From NCBI GenBank assembly GCA_934486735.1, contig CAKSQL010000019.1, forward strand, positions 1 to 50,288: a stretch of DNA of 50,288 bases, written 5' to 3'. This DNA comes from an uncultured Clostridia bacterium. GTDB taxonomy: Bacteria > Bacillota > Clostridia > UBA1381. Position 1 is the stretch's first letter. Every line of letters begins with the position of its first letter. The notes beneath the pieces were generated by a model that worked only from the letters and a program-made list of their open reading frames with translations, was not told the origin of the DNA and did not search any database. Shown piece after piece: positions 1 through 8,673 of the stretch. The position numbers and the translations under genes were made by a program.

Positions 1-52
1 TATATTATAATAAAAATGAATTGTATTTTCAATACCAAAATATTGAGATAAA

Positions 53-850
53 GTGAGAAAATTCGATATGTTAAAAACAAAGGACGACAAATTTTTTGAA
101 TACGAAATCATAGGCGAATTTCAATCGGACGGAGTGTGGATTCATCCGACGCGGCGGATAGACAGCTATGAAATGATATTTGTTATAGACGGGACTGTCT
201 TTATCGAGGAGGACGGGGCGGAGTATGAGCTGAACACGAACGATGTTCTTATTCTGGAGCCGGGCAGGCTGCATGGCGGAACGAGGGAGAGTACATCTCC
301 GACATCGTTTTATTGGTTTCATTTTCGTACCGATATGGAAATTCCGGGCAAGACCTATAGCGGCGGCGAATATTATGACTTAAAATATCTTTTGAAAAAG
401 CTTTTGCATATTACAAATTCGCATACATATCCGCCCGAAACTGCGGATGTGCTTGGTTTGTGCGCGTTTTGCGAGTATACAAATATGGTGGAAAAAGCGG
501 CTGCCGGGAATAGTGCACTGCTCGGAAAGATTGACGAGTACATACGCATAAATGTGCAAAAGGACATATCGGTCGCGGCTGTGGCAGGGCATTTCGGCTA
601 TAATGCGGACTACATCGGCAGAATGTTCAAAAAAAATCATGGCGTGGGATTAAAGCAATATATAGCCGCGGAAAGGGTGAAAGCGGCAAAGGATTTGCTG
701 CTGACAACCGGTCTGTCGGTCAAGGAAATTGCGGCAAAACTCGGTTTTCGCGAGGAAAATTTGTTTATAAAATTTTTTATTTACCATGAGGAAATAAGTC
801 CGACGCGATTTCGGAACAAATATGTCGGAGTTCATATAAATAATAAATAA
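53..850 (+). CDS. AraC-family transcriptional regulator
   Basis: An N-terminal cupin-like sensor domain (about residues 15-95) carries the HPTRR and EPGRLHGG segments typical of AraC ligand pockets. Two C-terminal helix-turn-helix motifs follow (about 165-260), the second in the form VKEIAAKLGF and ending at SPTRF, the hallmark of the family. It probably binds a sugar-related ligand and DNA in the cytoplasm; the ligand and targets cannot be read from the sequence. The start is uncertain: GTG at 53 and ATG at 68 both have weak Shine-Dalgarno sites. The RNase M5-like gene follows 14 bases downstream, so the two are probably cotranscribed. The upstream promoter lies at or beyond the window edge. 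Confidence 0.85.
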   Translation: MRKFDMLKTKDDKFFEYEIIGEFQSDGVWIHPTRRIDSYEMIFVIDGTVFIEEDGAEYELNTNDVLILEPGRLHGGTRESTSPTSFYWFHFRTDMEIPGKTYSGGEYYDLKYLLKKLLHITNSHTYPPETADVLGLCAFCEYTNMVEKAAAGNSALLGKIDEYIRINVQKDISVAAVAGHFGYNADYIGRMFKKNHGVGLKQYIAAERVKAAKDLLLTTGLSVKEIAAKLGFREENLFIKFFIYHEEISPTRFRNKYVGVHINNK

Positions 851-864
851 GGGAGCGTGGCAGA

Positions 865-1461
865 GTGTATTATCTGAAAGAATGTATAATAGTTGAGGGA
901 GCATATGACAAAATAAAGCTGTCGGGATTTATCGGCTCGGCAATTTTTGTCACGCATGGATTTTCGATATTCAATAATAAAAAAGACATGGAGACGATAA
1001 AGACTTTTGCAAAAAAATGCGGTGTGGTTATTCTGACCGATTCGGACGCGGCGGGCTTTAAAATCCGCAGTTATATCAAGCAGTCGCTGCCGAAAGAGTG
1101 TGTTAAGCATGCGTATATCCCGGAAATAAAGGGCAAGGAGCGGCGAAAAAGCCAACCGGGCAAAGAGGGGATTTTGGGCGTTGAGGGAATCTCGGAGGAG
1201 ATTATCATAAACGCGCTGAAAAATGCAGGCTGCAGTTTTGACTCCGGTGAGGAGCTTGTTCGGAGGACGCCTGTCAGCAAAAGCGATTTTTTTCTGCTCG
1301 GACTCTCGGGCGGGGGAGAAAGTTCAAAAATGCGCGCAAAGGTTTGTCAAAAGCTTAACCTGCCGGGGAAAATTTCGGCGAACATGCTGATAAGCGCGGT
1401 CAATGCGATTATGAGCAGGGAGGAATTTTTCAAGCTTTGCGATGGTTTAAAGACAGATTAA
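865..1461 (+). CDS. rnmV: TOPRIM-domain protein, ribonuclease M5-like
   Basis: The TOPRIM domain occupies about residues 5-90: the catalytic glutamate sits in IVEGAYDKIKL and the metal-binding acidic pair in ILTDSDAAGFKIR. The following KHAYIPEIKG segment and the GKEGILGVEG stretch resemble RNase M5, which matures 5S rRNA in Firmicutes, and a DUF4093-like C-terminal part follows. The 198-residue length fits that family. The GTG start is chosen because GGGAG lies about nine bases upstream. The gene is not next to ksgA or tatD, its common neighbours in Bacillus, so a diverged paralogue is possible. A terminator-like hairpin follows. Confidence 0.72.
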   Translation: MYYLKECIIVEGAYDKIKLSGFIGSAIFVTHGFSIFNNKKDMETIKTFAKKCGVVILTDSDAAGFKIRSYIKQSLPKECVKHAYIPEIKGKERRKSQPGKEGILGVEGISEEIIINALKNAGCSFDSGEELVRRTPVSKSDFFLLGLSGGGESSKMRAKVCQKLNLPGKISANMLISAVNAIMSREEFFKLCDGLKTD

Positions 1462-1506
1462 AATTAGGGCGGCGGCATGCGGAAGCTGCCGCTGACATAT
1501 ATCGGG

Positions 1507-1541
1507 CGGCAGATTGATTGGGCAATGTGCCGTTTTTTTTT
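1507..1541 (+). terminator. Rho-independent terminator after the RNase M5-like gene
   Basis: CGGCA (1507-1511) pairs with TGCCG (1528-1532), and inside it ATTG pairs with CAAT around a six-base loop with one mismatch between the two helices. A run of nine T follows directly. Confidence 0.6.
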
Positions 1542-1640
1542 ATTAACAGGAAAGTGCATAAATGAAGTTATGAAAAATTAAAAATGCTGCCTTGATTTCA
1601 CGCCGGCAGGGATTTGAACAAAAGTTTTTAAATACCAAAA

Positions 1641-1699
1641 CACCGGATTTTAAGAAAATCCTTATAGGGGTTGGTAGAACTTTCTTAAAAAATCCGGTG
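1641..1699 (-). terminator. Terminator-like inverted repeat downstream of the sugar ABC ATPase gene
   Basis: CACCGGATTTTAAGAAA (1641-1657) is repeated in inverted form at 1681-1699, with two extra A in the right arm. On the minus strand the hairpin is followed by TTTTGGTATTT. It lies 20 bases after the stop of the minus-strand ABC ATPase. The long loop makes it less certain than a compact terminator. Confidence 0.55.
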
Positions 1700-1718
1700 T
1701 CCGGCAATAGTACAAAAA

Positions 1719-2831
1719 TTAATGAATAATAGCTAATTCGGTGTCCTTATCGAAGATATGAATCTTGTTGGCATCAAGAACAACCTTGATTGTGTCATTG
1801 ACTTTAGCTGTCGAACGCTGATTTACTCTTGCAGTGATAGGCATACCTGCGATTGTGAGATACAAATATGTCTCAGCACCCAAAAGCTCGGTAACGTCAA
1901 CGAATGCATTTACGACAGAATCCGGCTGGCTTGCAAGCATAGCCTCTTCGTCGTGAATATCTTCAGGACGGATACCGATAACAACTTCCTTGCCGATGTA
2001 GTCCTTAAGCTCGGGCTTTGAAGCCTTGCCCTCGGGAAGTTTGATTGACTCGTTGCTGAACTCAACATACAAGCCGTCGGCTTTTTGGTTAAGAGTTGCG
2101 TTGATGAAGTTCATTTGAGGACTTCCGATAAATCCGCCGACAAACACATTGCAGGGCTTGTTGTAAAGATTGATAGGCGAATCAACCTGCTGGATGATAC
2201 CGTCCTTCATAACAACGATTCTGCTGCCCATTGTCATAGCCTCTGTCTGGTCATGTGTTACATAGATAAATGTTGTCTGCAGCTTTTTGTGCAGCTTGTT
2301 AATCTCTGTTCTCATTGCAACTCTGAGCTTTGCATCGAGGTTTGAAAGAGGTTCGTCCATAAGGAATACCTTAGGCTCACGAACGATAGCACGACCCAAA
2401 GCAACACGCTGTCTCTGACCGCCCGACAAAGCCTTAGGCTTTCTTTCGAGCAAGTGCTCAATATCGAGTGACTTTGCAGCCTCAACAACGCGCTTTTTGA
2501 TTTCAGCCTTCGGAGTCTTTCTGAGCTTAAGACCGAATGCCATGTTGTCAAATACTGTCATGTGCGGATAAAGTGCATAGTTCTGGAAAACCATTGCAAT
2601 ATCTCTGTCCTTAGGTGCTACGTCGTTCATTCTTTTTCCGCCGATGTAAAGATCGCCCTCGGAGATTTCTTCAAGTCCGGCAATCATTCGGAGAGTCGTC
2701 GATTTACCGCAGCCGGAAGGTCCGACCAATACGATAAATTCCTTGTCTTCGATATCGAGACAGAAGTCGCCGACAGCGGTAACGCCGCCCGGATATCTTT
2801 TATACATATGTTTTAATTGCAAATCAGCCAT
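1719..2831 (-). CDS. msmX: Sugar ABC transporter ATP-binding protein, MsmX/UgpC type
   Basis: This 370-residue ATPase has Walker A GPSGCGKST at about residue 37, a Q-loop in QNYALYPHMTV, the signature LSGGQRQRVALGRAI, Walker B VFLMDEPLSNLDAKLR and the switch histidine in YVTHDQTEAM. A C-terminal TOBE/OB regulatory region (IGIRPEDIHD) places it in the MalK/UgpC/MsmX group that powers carbohydrate importers. The ATG at 2831 is preferred over upstream codons because AGGAG lies ten bases before it and MADLQLKHMYKRYPGG is the usual beginning. No permease or binding-protein genes are adjacent. MsmX-type ATPases are known to serve several importers in trans, and that is the likely role here. Confidence 0.92.
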   Translation of the reverse strand: MADLQLKHMYKRYPGGVTAVGDFCLDIEDKEFIVLVGPSGCGKSTTLRMIAGLEEISEGDLYIGGKRMNDVAPKDRDIAMVFQNYALYPHMTVFDNMAFGLKLRKTPKAEIKKRVVEAAKSLDIEHLLERKPKALSGGQRQRVALGRAIVREPKVFLMDEPLSNLDAKLRVAMRTEINKLHKKLQTTFIYVTHDQTEAMTMGSRIVVMKDGIIQQVDSPINLYNKPCNVFVGGFIGSPQMNFINATLNQKADGLYVEFSNESIKLPEGKASKPELKDYIGKEVVIGIRPEDIHDEEAMLASQPDSVVNAFVDVTELLGAETYLYLTIAGMPITARVNQRSTAKVNDTIKVVLDANKIHIFDKDTELAIIH

Positions 2832-3059
2832 CTTAAAATAGCTCCTCTCTATGTACCTGTTTTTTTTCAGTACCATTTTTTGATTACATATATATGATAA
2901 CACATTTAAATGAAAATTGATAGTCTTTTTTTGAACAAAAAAAACATGTTTTTTTTAGCAGAAATAACGAAATGCACGCTTCAAGTTAAAAAATTTGCAC
3001 ATTTTGCGGCGGTTTATGGTTGAAAATAACCAAAGAAAAATTACCAAAATAATACAGCT
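2832..3059. other. Intergenic region between divergent msmX-like and gpr genes
   Basis: This AT-rich gap runs from the start of the ABC ATPase to the gpr promoter. Runs of A and T near 2930-2950 are present, but no gene, clear hairpin or convincing sigma-A promoter for the minus-strand ATPase was found. Confidence 0.5.
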
Positions 3060-3089
3060 GCATAATCGGATTTTTTTGCGGCGATAATA
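3060..3089 (+). promoter_or_regulatory. Sigma-F-type forespore promoter of gpr
   Basis: GCATA at 3060-3064 and GGCGATAATA at 3080-3089, 15 bases apart, match every position of the Bacillus sigma-F consensus (GYWTA, about 15 bases, GGNRANAHTR) as I recall it. The predicted transcript start is about 65-70 bases before gpr. In Bacillus gpr is read by sigma-F and then sigma-G, so the match is biologically consistent. Confidence 0.65.
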
Positions 3090-3161
3090 TCAGTATCTGT
3101 ACTGAAAAAAGCATTTTCTACACGATATACAAAGTGCACAAAAAGAGGAGGAAATATAGGT

Positions 3162-4076
3162 ATGACATGCATAAGAACTGACCTCGCCGCGGAGGCGAGA
3201 GAAATTTTTCAAAATGCAAATTCGGCGGCGGAGGCGGACGGAGTGACGGCAAAAAGCGAAAAAAAAGGGAGTGTGACCGTCACAAAAATCGAGATAAAAA
3301 ACGAAAACGGAGCAAAAGCTTTGGGCAAGCCGATAGGAAAATATATAACGATTGAATCTCCCCAGATAAAATACAGCGCCGAAGAATATGAAAGGACATG
3401 CAAAATAATTTCCGACTCGCTGATTGAGATGACGGGGGATGTGACAGACAAGACAATTTTAATTGCCGGGCTGGGAAATTCCGAAATCACACCCGACGCG
3501 CTCGGACCGGCGGTTGTTTCGCGCCTTATTGTGACAAGGCATATGAAGGAGCATATGGGCAAAAGCTTCGGAAGTGAATTTCCGACAACATGCGCGGTTG
3601 CGCCGGGGGTTTTGGGAATGACAGGAATCGAGACGGCGGATATTATATCGGGAGTTGCGGGAAAGGTAAGGCCGGATTTGGTGATAGCGGTCGATGCGCT
3701 GGCGGCGCGTAAGACCGAGAGAATAAGCACGACAATACAAATTTGCGATACCGGGATTCAGCCGGGCGCCGGGATTGGCAACCGCCGATCGGGACTGGAT
3801 GAGAATACGCTCGGCACAAAGGTGATTGCAATAGGAGTACCGACGGTTGTGGACGCGGCGACAATCGTCCGCGACAGCATCGAGGCCGCATTTGAGGGCG
3901 AGGACGCGGAGAAAATATCGGAAAAAATTCTTTCCGATAATCTGCGCCGTATGGTGGTGACTCCCAAGGACATAGATTTGGTTATAGAGCGTGCGTCAAA
4001 AACAGTGGCAAACGGCATAAATATGGCGCTCAACAGGGAACTTTCTTTGGAAGATATAGAAAGCTTTGTCGGATAA
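3162..4076 (+). CDS. gpr: Germination protease Gpr (SASP-specific endopeptidase)
   Basis: Gpr cleaves small acid-soluble spore proteins during germination after autoprocessing from a zymogen. The IRTDLAAEAR segment near the N-terminus resembles the RTDLAVE stretch at the known propeptide region. GNSEITPDALGP and LVIAVDALAARK supply acidic residues at about D112 and D178, whose 66-residue spacing equals that of the two key aspartates (127 and 193) in the Bacillus megaterium enzyme. The conserved GIQPGAGIGNRR loop follows. At 304 residues it is shorter than Bacillus forms of about 370. AGAGGAGG precedes the ATG. The sigma-F-like promoter upstream fits forespore expression. Confidence 0.93.
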   Translation: MTCIRTDLAAEAREIFQNANSAAEADGVTAKSEKKGSVTVTKIEIKNENGAKALGKPIGKYITIESPQIKYSAEEYERTCKIISDSLIEMTGDVTDKTILIAGLGNSEITPDALGPAVVSRLIVTRHMKEHMGKSFGSEFPTTCAVAPGVLGMTGIETADIISGVAGKVRPDLVIAVDALAARKTERISTTIQICDTGIQPGAGIGNRRSGLDENTLGTKVIAIGVPTVVDAATIVRDSIEAAFEGEDAEKISEKILSDNLRRMVVTPKDIDLVIERASKTVANGINMALNRELSLEDIESFVG

Positions 4077-4099
4077 TCGAAAAATCGGTGGCAGAGACA

Positions 4100-4128
4100 T
4101 TGACAAATCAAGCATTTAGAGGTAAAAT
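4100..4128 (+). promoter_or_regulatory. Sigma-A promoter for the M16 peptidase pair
   Basis: TTGACA (4100-4105) and TAAAAT (4123-4128) are separated by exactly 17 bases and lie about 60 bases before the first M16 gene. Confidence 0.6.
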
Positions 4129-4188
4129 AATTATGTACGGTCAATTTTGAGCCGCAGAAAAATTTCAGGAAGGAACGGTCTTTTCAAT

Positions 4189-5457
4189 ATGATAAGAACT
4201 TACAGAGTGAACGATAATATTTCACTGCACTATATACCCATGAAAAAGCTGAAAACAACAGCGGTGGGAGTATATATTCACAGAACGCTGACCGAGGACG
4301 AGGCGGATTTTAACGCACTTTTGCCATACGTGCTGAAGCAGGGCTGCAGATTATGCCCCGATACGGCGACAATGGCGCGGTATCTTGAAAATCTGTACGG
4401 TGCAAGCCTTTCGGCAGGCGTTATGAAAAAAGGCGAGGAGCATGTAATTGCATTTGACGCGGAGACGATATCGGACAGCTTTGCCGCAAACGGCGAAAAG
4501 CTTTTGTCCGAGCTTATCCGCCTGCTTTTGTCAGTGATATTCGACCCGGTTTGTGAAAACGGGGGCTTCAAGAGCGAATATGTCGAAAGAGAAAAGAAGA
4601 ACGCGGTTGACAGAATAAAGAGCGTTATTAATGATAAGAGACGATATGCACGCCAAAGATGCACCGAGGAGATGTGCAAGGGCGAGCCTTACGCCATCTC
4701 GGGTCTCGGGACGATTGAGGGCATTGAAAAAATCACTCCCGAATCGCTTTATGATTACTACCGCCAAATGGTGTCCGAATCGGTGATAGATATATTTGTG
4801 TGCGGAGAGGCGGATGCTGAGAAAATTGCCGCTGAAATAAAGGGAATAGATATACCGCTTAAAAAGGCAGAGCGCCCCAAGACAGATATATTGAAGAAAT
4901 CCGGCGACGTACGGCACATAACCGAGAAAATGGAAATTACCCAGGGCAAGCTTTCGATCGGCTTCAGAACGAATATAAAGCCGGATGATGACGATTTTAT
5001 CGCACTTATGGCGGCGAACAGCGTATTTGGCGCAGGAGCACATTCAAAGCTTTTCAACAATGTGCGCGAAAAGCTGAGTCTTTGCTATTATGCGGCAAGT
5101 CAGCTTGACCGTTTAAAAGGTCTTATGGTAGTCGATGCAGGGATAGAGTTTAAAAATTTCCAAAAGGCATATGATGAAATATTGGTTCAGCTGGAGGCTG
5201 TCAAAAAGGGAGATATTTCGGATTTTGAGCTGGAATCGTCGATAAGTGCGCTTGTGAACAGTTATCGCTCGGCATATGATGACCCGCGCTTTTTGCAGGG
5301 AATATGGCTGGGCGAATTTGCTGCCGGAACGAATATGACCCCGGAGGATTATATAAGCAAAATCGAAAAGGTGACAAAGGGCGATATAGTAAGAGCAATG
5401 AACAGGGTTGAGCAGGATACGGTCTATTTTTTGACAGGAAAGGGTGATGAGGCATGA
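4189..5457 (+). CDS. M16-family peptidase-like protein, non-catalytic partner
   Basis: The 422-residue product has the two-lobed M16 fold signatures, such as YLENLYGAS near the N-terminus and LSIGFRTNIKPDD plus FGAGAHSKLFNNVREK in the second half. It lacks the HxxEH zinc motif, so by itself it should be inactive. This matches the YmfF-like subunit of Firmicute YmfF/YmfH pairs. The ATG at 4189 is preferred to a TTG at 4147 because an AAGGA stretch lies upstream of the ATG and none precedes the TTG. The stop overlaps the start of the catalytic partner by four bases (ATGA), which suggests coupled translation of a heterodimer. The cellular substrate is unknown. Confidence 0.85.
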   Translation: MIRTYRVNDNISLHYIPMKKLKTTAVGVYIHRTLTEDEADFNALLPYVLKQGCRLCPDTATMARYLENLYGASLSAGVMKKGEEHVIAFDAETISDSFAANGEKLLSELIRLLLSVIFDPVCENGGFKSEYVEREKKNAVDRIKSVINDKRRYARQRCTEEMCKGEPYAISGLGTIEGIEKITPESLYDYYRQMVSESVIDIFVCGEADAEKIAAEIKGIDIPLKKAERPKTDILKKSGDVRHITEKMEITQGKLSIGFRTNIKPDDDDFIALMAANSVFGAGAHSKLFNNVREKLSLCYYAASQLDRLKGLMVVDAGIEFKNFQKAYDEILVQLEAVKKGDISDFELESSISALVNSYRSAYDDPRFLQGIWLGEFAAGTNMTPEDYISKIEKVTKGDIVRAMNRVEQDTVYFLTGKGDEA

Positions 5458-6734
5458 AACTGACCAAACGTGAAAACAAACGAACCGGCGAGACGCTTTA
5501 CTGTGGCAGACATTCGTCGGGACTTGAGATTTATATAATGCCGAAAAAGGGCTACAGTCAGAATTATGCTATATTCGGAACAAAATACGGCTCGGTGGAT
5601 TCGGAATTTATAGTCCCGGGCGAGAAGAAAATAACAAAGGTGCCGGACGGAATTGCGCACTATCTGGAGCACAAAATGTTCGATATGCCGGACGGCTCGA
5701 ATGTGTTTGACAAATTCGCAAAATACGGCGGCAACGCAAATGCATTTACAAGCTTTAATATGACTGCTTACCTCTTTTCGGCAACGTCGTATCTGTATGA
5801 AAATCTTGCGGTGCTGCTCGATTACGTACAGCGTCCGCATTTCACCGAGGAAAGCGTTCTGAAAGAGCAGGGAATCATCGGACAGGAAATAAAAATGTAC
5901 GACGACAGCCCATCGTGGAGAGTATTTTTCAACCTTCTCGGCTGTCTCTATCAAAATAACCCTGTAAAGCTTGAAATCGCGGGTACTGTTGAATCGATTG
6001 CAAAGATAAACAGCGATTATCTTTACAAATGCTACAACACATTTTATAATCTGTCGAATATGATGCTCTTTGTGACCGGTGATTTGGACGTGGAAAAGAC
6101 AGTTTCGGTTATCAAAAAAAATATTTTAAAAAACGACCCGTTCAATGAGGAAATAAAGCGCATATACCCCAAGGAGCCGGACGCGCTCGCAAAGACCTAT
6201 GCCGAGCAGAAACTCAGCGTTGCAAAACCAATGTTTATGATAGGATTTAAGGACTGCGATGTGGGATACTCGGGCAAACACTTGCTTAAAAAGATAATAG
6301 AAATGAATATTCTGCTCACCATGCTGTTTGGAAAAAGCTCGGATATTTACACGACGCTCTACGAATCCGGACTGATAAATCAAAGCTTCGGAGCAGAGTT
6401 CAATCCGCAGATTGACTATGGCTTTACCGCGATTGACGGAGAGTCGGAAAATCCCGAAAAGGTGTACGAAATTATAATGAGCAAGCTTGACGCAACAAAG
6501 CTTGACAGGGATAATTTTGAACGAATCAAAAAGGTTATATGGGGCGATTATATACGCTCGTATAACGACATTGAGGACTATGCGCATGAATTCATGTCGA
6601 TGAATTTTCTCGGAATAGACTATTTTGATTATTACAGTGTTTACAGTGAGATAAGCTTTGAAGATGTGCAGAATCGCTTTGAGGAGCATTTCAGAAAGGA
6701 CAGATCCGCATTGTCGGTTGTGAAGCCGGTTTAG
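5454..6734 (+). CDS. Zinc-dependent M16-family peptidase, catalytic subunit
   Basis: The inverted zinc motif HYLEH (H69, E72, H73) and the distal acidic segment EQGIIGQEIKMYDD around residue 145 supply the metal ligands of pitrilysin-type peptidases. The second half has the SGLINQSFGAEF segment typical of the inactive C-terminal lobe. At 426 residues it fits YmfH-like proteins. It overlaps the non-catalytic partner by four bases and is followed after five bases by azlC, so all four genes may form one transcript. No signal peptide is visible, so the enzyme is probably cytoplasmic. Confidence 0.9.
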   Translation: MKLTKRENKRTGETLYCGRHSSGLEIYIMPKKGYSQNYAIFGTKYGSVDSEFIVPGEKKITKVPDGIAHYLEHKMFDMPDGSNVFDKFAKYGGNANAFTSFNMTAYLFSATSYLYENLAVLLDYVQRPHFTEESVLKEQGIIGQEIKMYDDSPSWRVFFNLLGCLYQNNPVKLEIAGTVESIAKINSDYLYKCYNTFYNLSNMMLFVTGDLDVEKTVSVIKKNILKNDPFNEEIKRIYPKEPDALAKTYAEQKLSVAKPMFMIGFKDCDVGYSGKHLLKKIIEMNILLTMLFGKSSDIYTTLYESGLINQSFGAEFNPQIDYGFTAIDGESENPEKVYEIIMSKLDATKLDRDNFERIKKVIWGDYIRSYNDIEDYAHEFMSMNFLGIDYFDYYSVYSEISFEDVQNRFEEHFRKDRSALSVVKPV

Positions 6735-6739
6735 AACGA

Positions 6740-7501
6740 ATGGATAAGATGAAAAAGACAGTTTCAAAGGCATTTTATGACACAATCCCCATTATGATGG
6801 GATATATTGTGCTCGGATTCGGATTCGGAATATTGCTGGAGGATAAGGGATATAACTTTGTTTGGGCGTTTTTGATGGCACTCACAATCTACGGCGGTTC
6901 GATGCAGTATGCCGCCGTAGACCTTTTGACAAGCGGAGCGAGCCTTGTTACCGCAGCAGTTATGACTGTCGCGATAAACGCGCGGCATTTTTTCTATGGT
7001 CTGAGTATGCTCGATAAGTATAAGGACACCGGGAAATATAAGCCGTATCTCATGTTTGCGCTCACCGATGAGACCTATTCGGTGGTCTGCTCGGCGTATG
7101 TGCCGGAGGGAATAAATAAGCCGCTTTACTATTTTCTTGTATCGCTGTTTGATCAGCTTTACTGGATTATCGGCTGCGTGGCAGGCGGACTTTTCGGCTC
7201 GGCGGTTTCGTTCAACAGTGCCGGAGTGGAGTTTTCGATGACTGCGCTGTTTGTGGTTATTTTCACCGAACAATGGATGAGTACGAAAAATCATCTGCCG
7301 GCTGTCATTGGTGTGATATCGAGCGCACTCTGCCTGCTTGTATTCGGAGCGGATAATTGTAATAGCGATAGTTATGTTCCTTTTAAGAGCGCTGCCCTTT
7401 TGGATTTTTTCGGGAAAGCGCAGGGAATCAAAATTAATCGAGTATCTGGGAAAAGTGCTGCCGTACGCCGCGATAGGGATGCTTGTTGTGTATTGCTTTA
7501 A
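6740..7501 (+). CDS. azlC: AzlC-family branched-chain amino acid exporter subunit, 3' end abnormal
   Basis: Family motifs include TIPIMMGYIVLGFGFG in the first membrane segment, the GGSMQYAA motif near residue 55 and NARHFFYGLSM near 85. AzlC and AzlD together form an export system for branched-chain or related amino acids. Homology is clear until VFGADN at about residue 206. The last 47 residues are hydrophilic and arise from reading the azlD region in another frame, so the final membrane helix usually found after FGxDN is missing. The stop at 7501 is 164 bases inside azlD. A deletion or frameshift at the gene junction is the simplest explanation. The Shine-Dalgarno site is weak; ATG at 6749 is an alternative start. 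Confidence 0.8.
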   Translation: MDKMKKTVSKAFYDTIPIMMGYIVLGFGFGILLEDKGYNFVWAFLMALTIYGGSMQYAAVDLLTSGASLVTAAVMTVAINARHFFYGLSMLDKYKDTGKYKPYLMFALTDETYSVVCSAYVPEGINKPLYYFLVSLFDQLYWIIGCVAGGLFGSAVSFNSAGVEFSMTALFVVIFTEQWMSTKNHLPAVIGVISSALCLLVFGADNCNSDSYVPFKSAALLDFFGKAQGIKINRVSGKSAAVRRDRDACCVLL

Positions 7502-7655
7502 AAACGTATCATTCACAAAAGCTCCGCATGGAATCCCGGAAGTCGCTGCGGCAGCGGTCACAGCCGCACTTTATGCATGGAAAAGGAAAACGCTTATCAG
7601 CATATTTACAGGGACGGTTTTGTATATGCTGATGATACAATTTATTTTTGTATAA
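7338..7655 (+). CDS. azlD: AzlD-family membrane protein
   Basis: This small protein of about 105 residues has four predicted hydrophobic segments and family motifs FLLRALPFWIF, YLGKVLPYAAIGMLVVY and HGIPEV, matching the YgaH-type AzlD partner of AzlC. The proposed TTG start has no Shine-Dalgarno site and lies deep inside azlC, while the next in-frame ATG at 7374 would remove the first helix. Translation may depend on a frameshift from azlC (a +1 shift would join the frames), or the junction may be damaged. The coding part from 7374 onward looks intact. Confidence 0.75.
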   Translation: MYSERIIVIAIVMFLLRALPFWIFSGKRRESKLIEYLGKVLPYAAIGMLVVYCFKNVSFTKAPHGIPEVAAAAVTAALYAWKRKTLISIFTGTVLYMLMIQFIFV

Positions 7656-7771
7656 GATATAAAAAGCTTTTGATAAAAGCTGCGCCCGGGGATGCAGGAT
7701 TAAGCCGGGAAATATATATACCATTGTGTGAGAGGCAATTTTCCATATTATAAAAAGGCACATACTATTCA

Positions 7772-7791
7772 ATTCGGCCGACCCGCCGAAT
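7772..7791. terminator. Hairpin between convergent azlD and araC genes
   Basis: ATTCGGC (7772-7778) and GCCGAAT (7785-7791) form a seven-base-pair stem with a six-base loop. The T-rich tract on the minus-strand side is some 15 bases away, so terminator function is possible but not certain. Confidence 0.35.
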
Positions 7792-7854
7792 GCAGATTTA
7801 AGTCAGTATTTAGCGGTCGTTTTTCTTGAACGGTTTGTGCTTTTTTGATTCTTA

Positions 7855-8655
7855 TTATTTTTTGTTCTCCGCAATATATTTTTTCGGAGAAACTCCCTTA
7901 TATTTTTTAAACACTCTCGAAAAATAATTGCTGTCGTTAAAGCCGCAGCTGAACGCAGCATCGGGAACAGATGCGCCCGAAACGAGCATTTCTGAGGCAT
8001 GCTCTATTCTTGTGTGGGTGACAAACTCGGTAAAATTCATATGCATACGATTTTTAAAGCCGCGCATGAACGAACGCTCACTCATATGCAAAAGCTCTGC
8101 CATGTCCGAAACCGACAGGCTTTCGGAATAATGCTCCGAGATATATTCAACCGCTTTCTGCATCGAATCCTCCGTCTCAAAATCGGTGCAGGGGTGCGAA
8201 TAGCGATAAAGAATAATCAAAATTTCGGAAAAGTAATTTCGCGTCATTATATCAGAAAACGGGCGGCTGTAATTTTGCTCGTCATTCAAAAGCTGAAAAA
8301 GTTTTTTGAGACGGTCGGAGTACTTTCCGGAGACCTCAAAAAGAACATTTTCCGCAAGGCGGTTCAAAATCGCGGAATGTTCATTGTCGAGAAATTCTTT
8401 CTTAACATTCAGCTCCATTCGATATGTCCGTTCGTTCGACGGATATATACAGCGATGTTCGACAAAGGGCGGAATTATAATAATGTCGCCCTTTGTGAGA
8501 GTGTATCGCTTGTCTCCGATATAATATTCGGTGCAGCCGGACGAAACATAATAAATCTCATAGCCGTCGTGGCTGTGAAATTCGGACATGTTGTCACCCT
8601 TTATACGAGTACATATAAAAGAGTAGAGCATATCATCCCGATCAGGATAATTCAC
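7855..8655 (-). CDS. AraC-family transcriptional regulator
   Basis: An N-terminal cupin domain (FHSHDGYEIYYVSSG, then GDIIIIPPFVEHR) is followed by the paired AraC helix-turn-helix: SVSDMAELLHMSERSFMR and VPDAAFSCGFNDSNYFSR, ending in the family signature FKKYKGVSPKKY. The GTG at 8655 is the best start because GGGAGG at 8664-8669 sits exactly eight bases before it; the GTG three codons further upstream overlaps that site. The gene follows the large glycosidase on the same strand by 18 bases, so they are probably one transcript. It is a plausible controller of the surrounding glycosidase and uronate genes, which is inferred from position only. Confidence 0.9.
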   Translation of the reverse strand: MNYPDRDDMLYSFICTRIKGDNMSEFHSHDGYEIYYVSSGCTEYYIGDKRYTLTKGDIIIIPPFVEHRCIYPSNERTYRMELNVKKEFLDNEHSAILNRLAENVLFEVSGKYSDRLKKLFQLLNDEQNYSRPFSDIMTRNYFSEILIILYRYSHPCTDFETEDSMQKAVEYISEHYSESLSVSDMAELLHMSERSFMRGFKNRMHMNFTEFVTHTRIEHASEMLVSGASVPDAAFSCGFNDSNYFSRVFKKYKGVSPKKYIAENKK

Positions 8656-8673
8656 GAAATGCACCTCCCAAAA

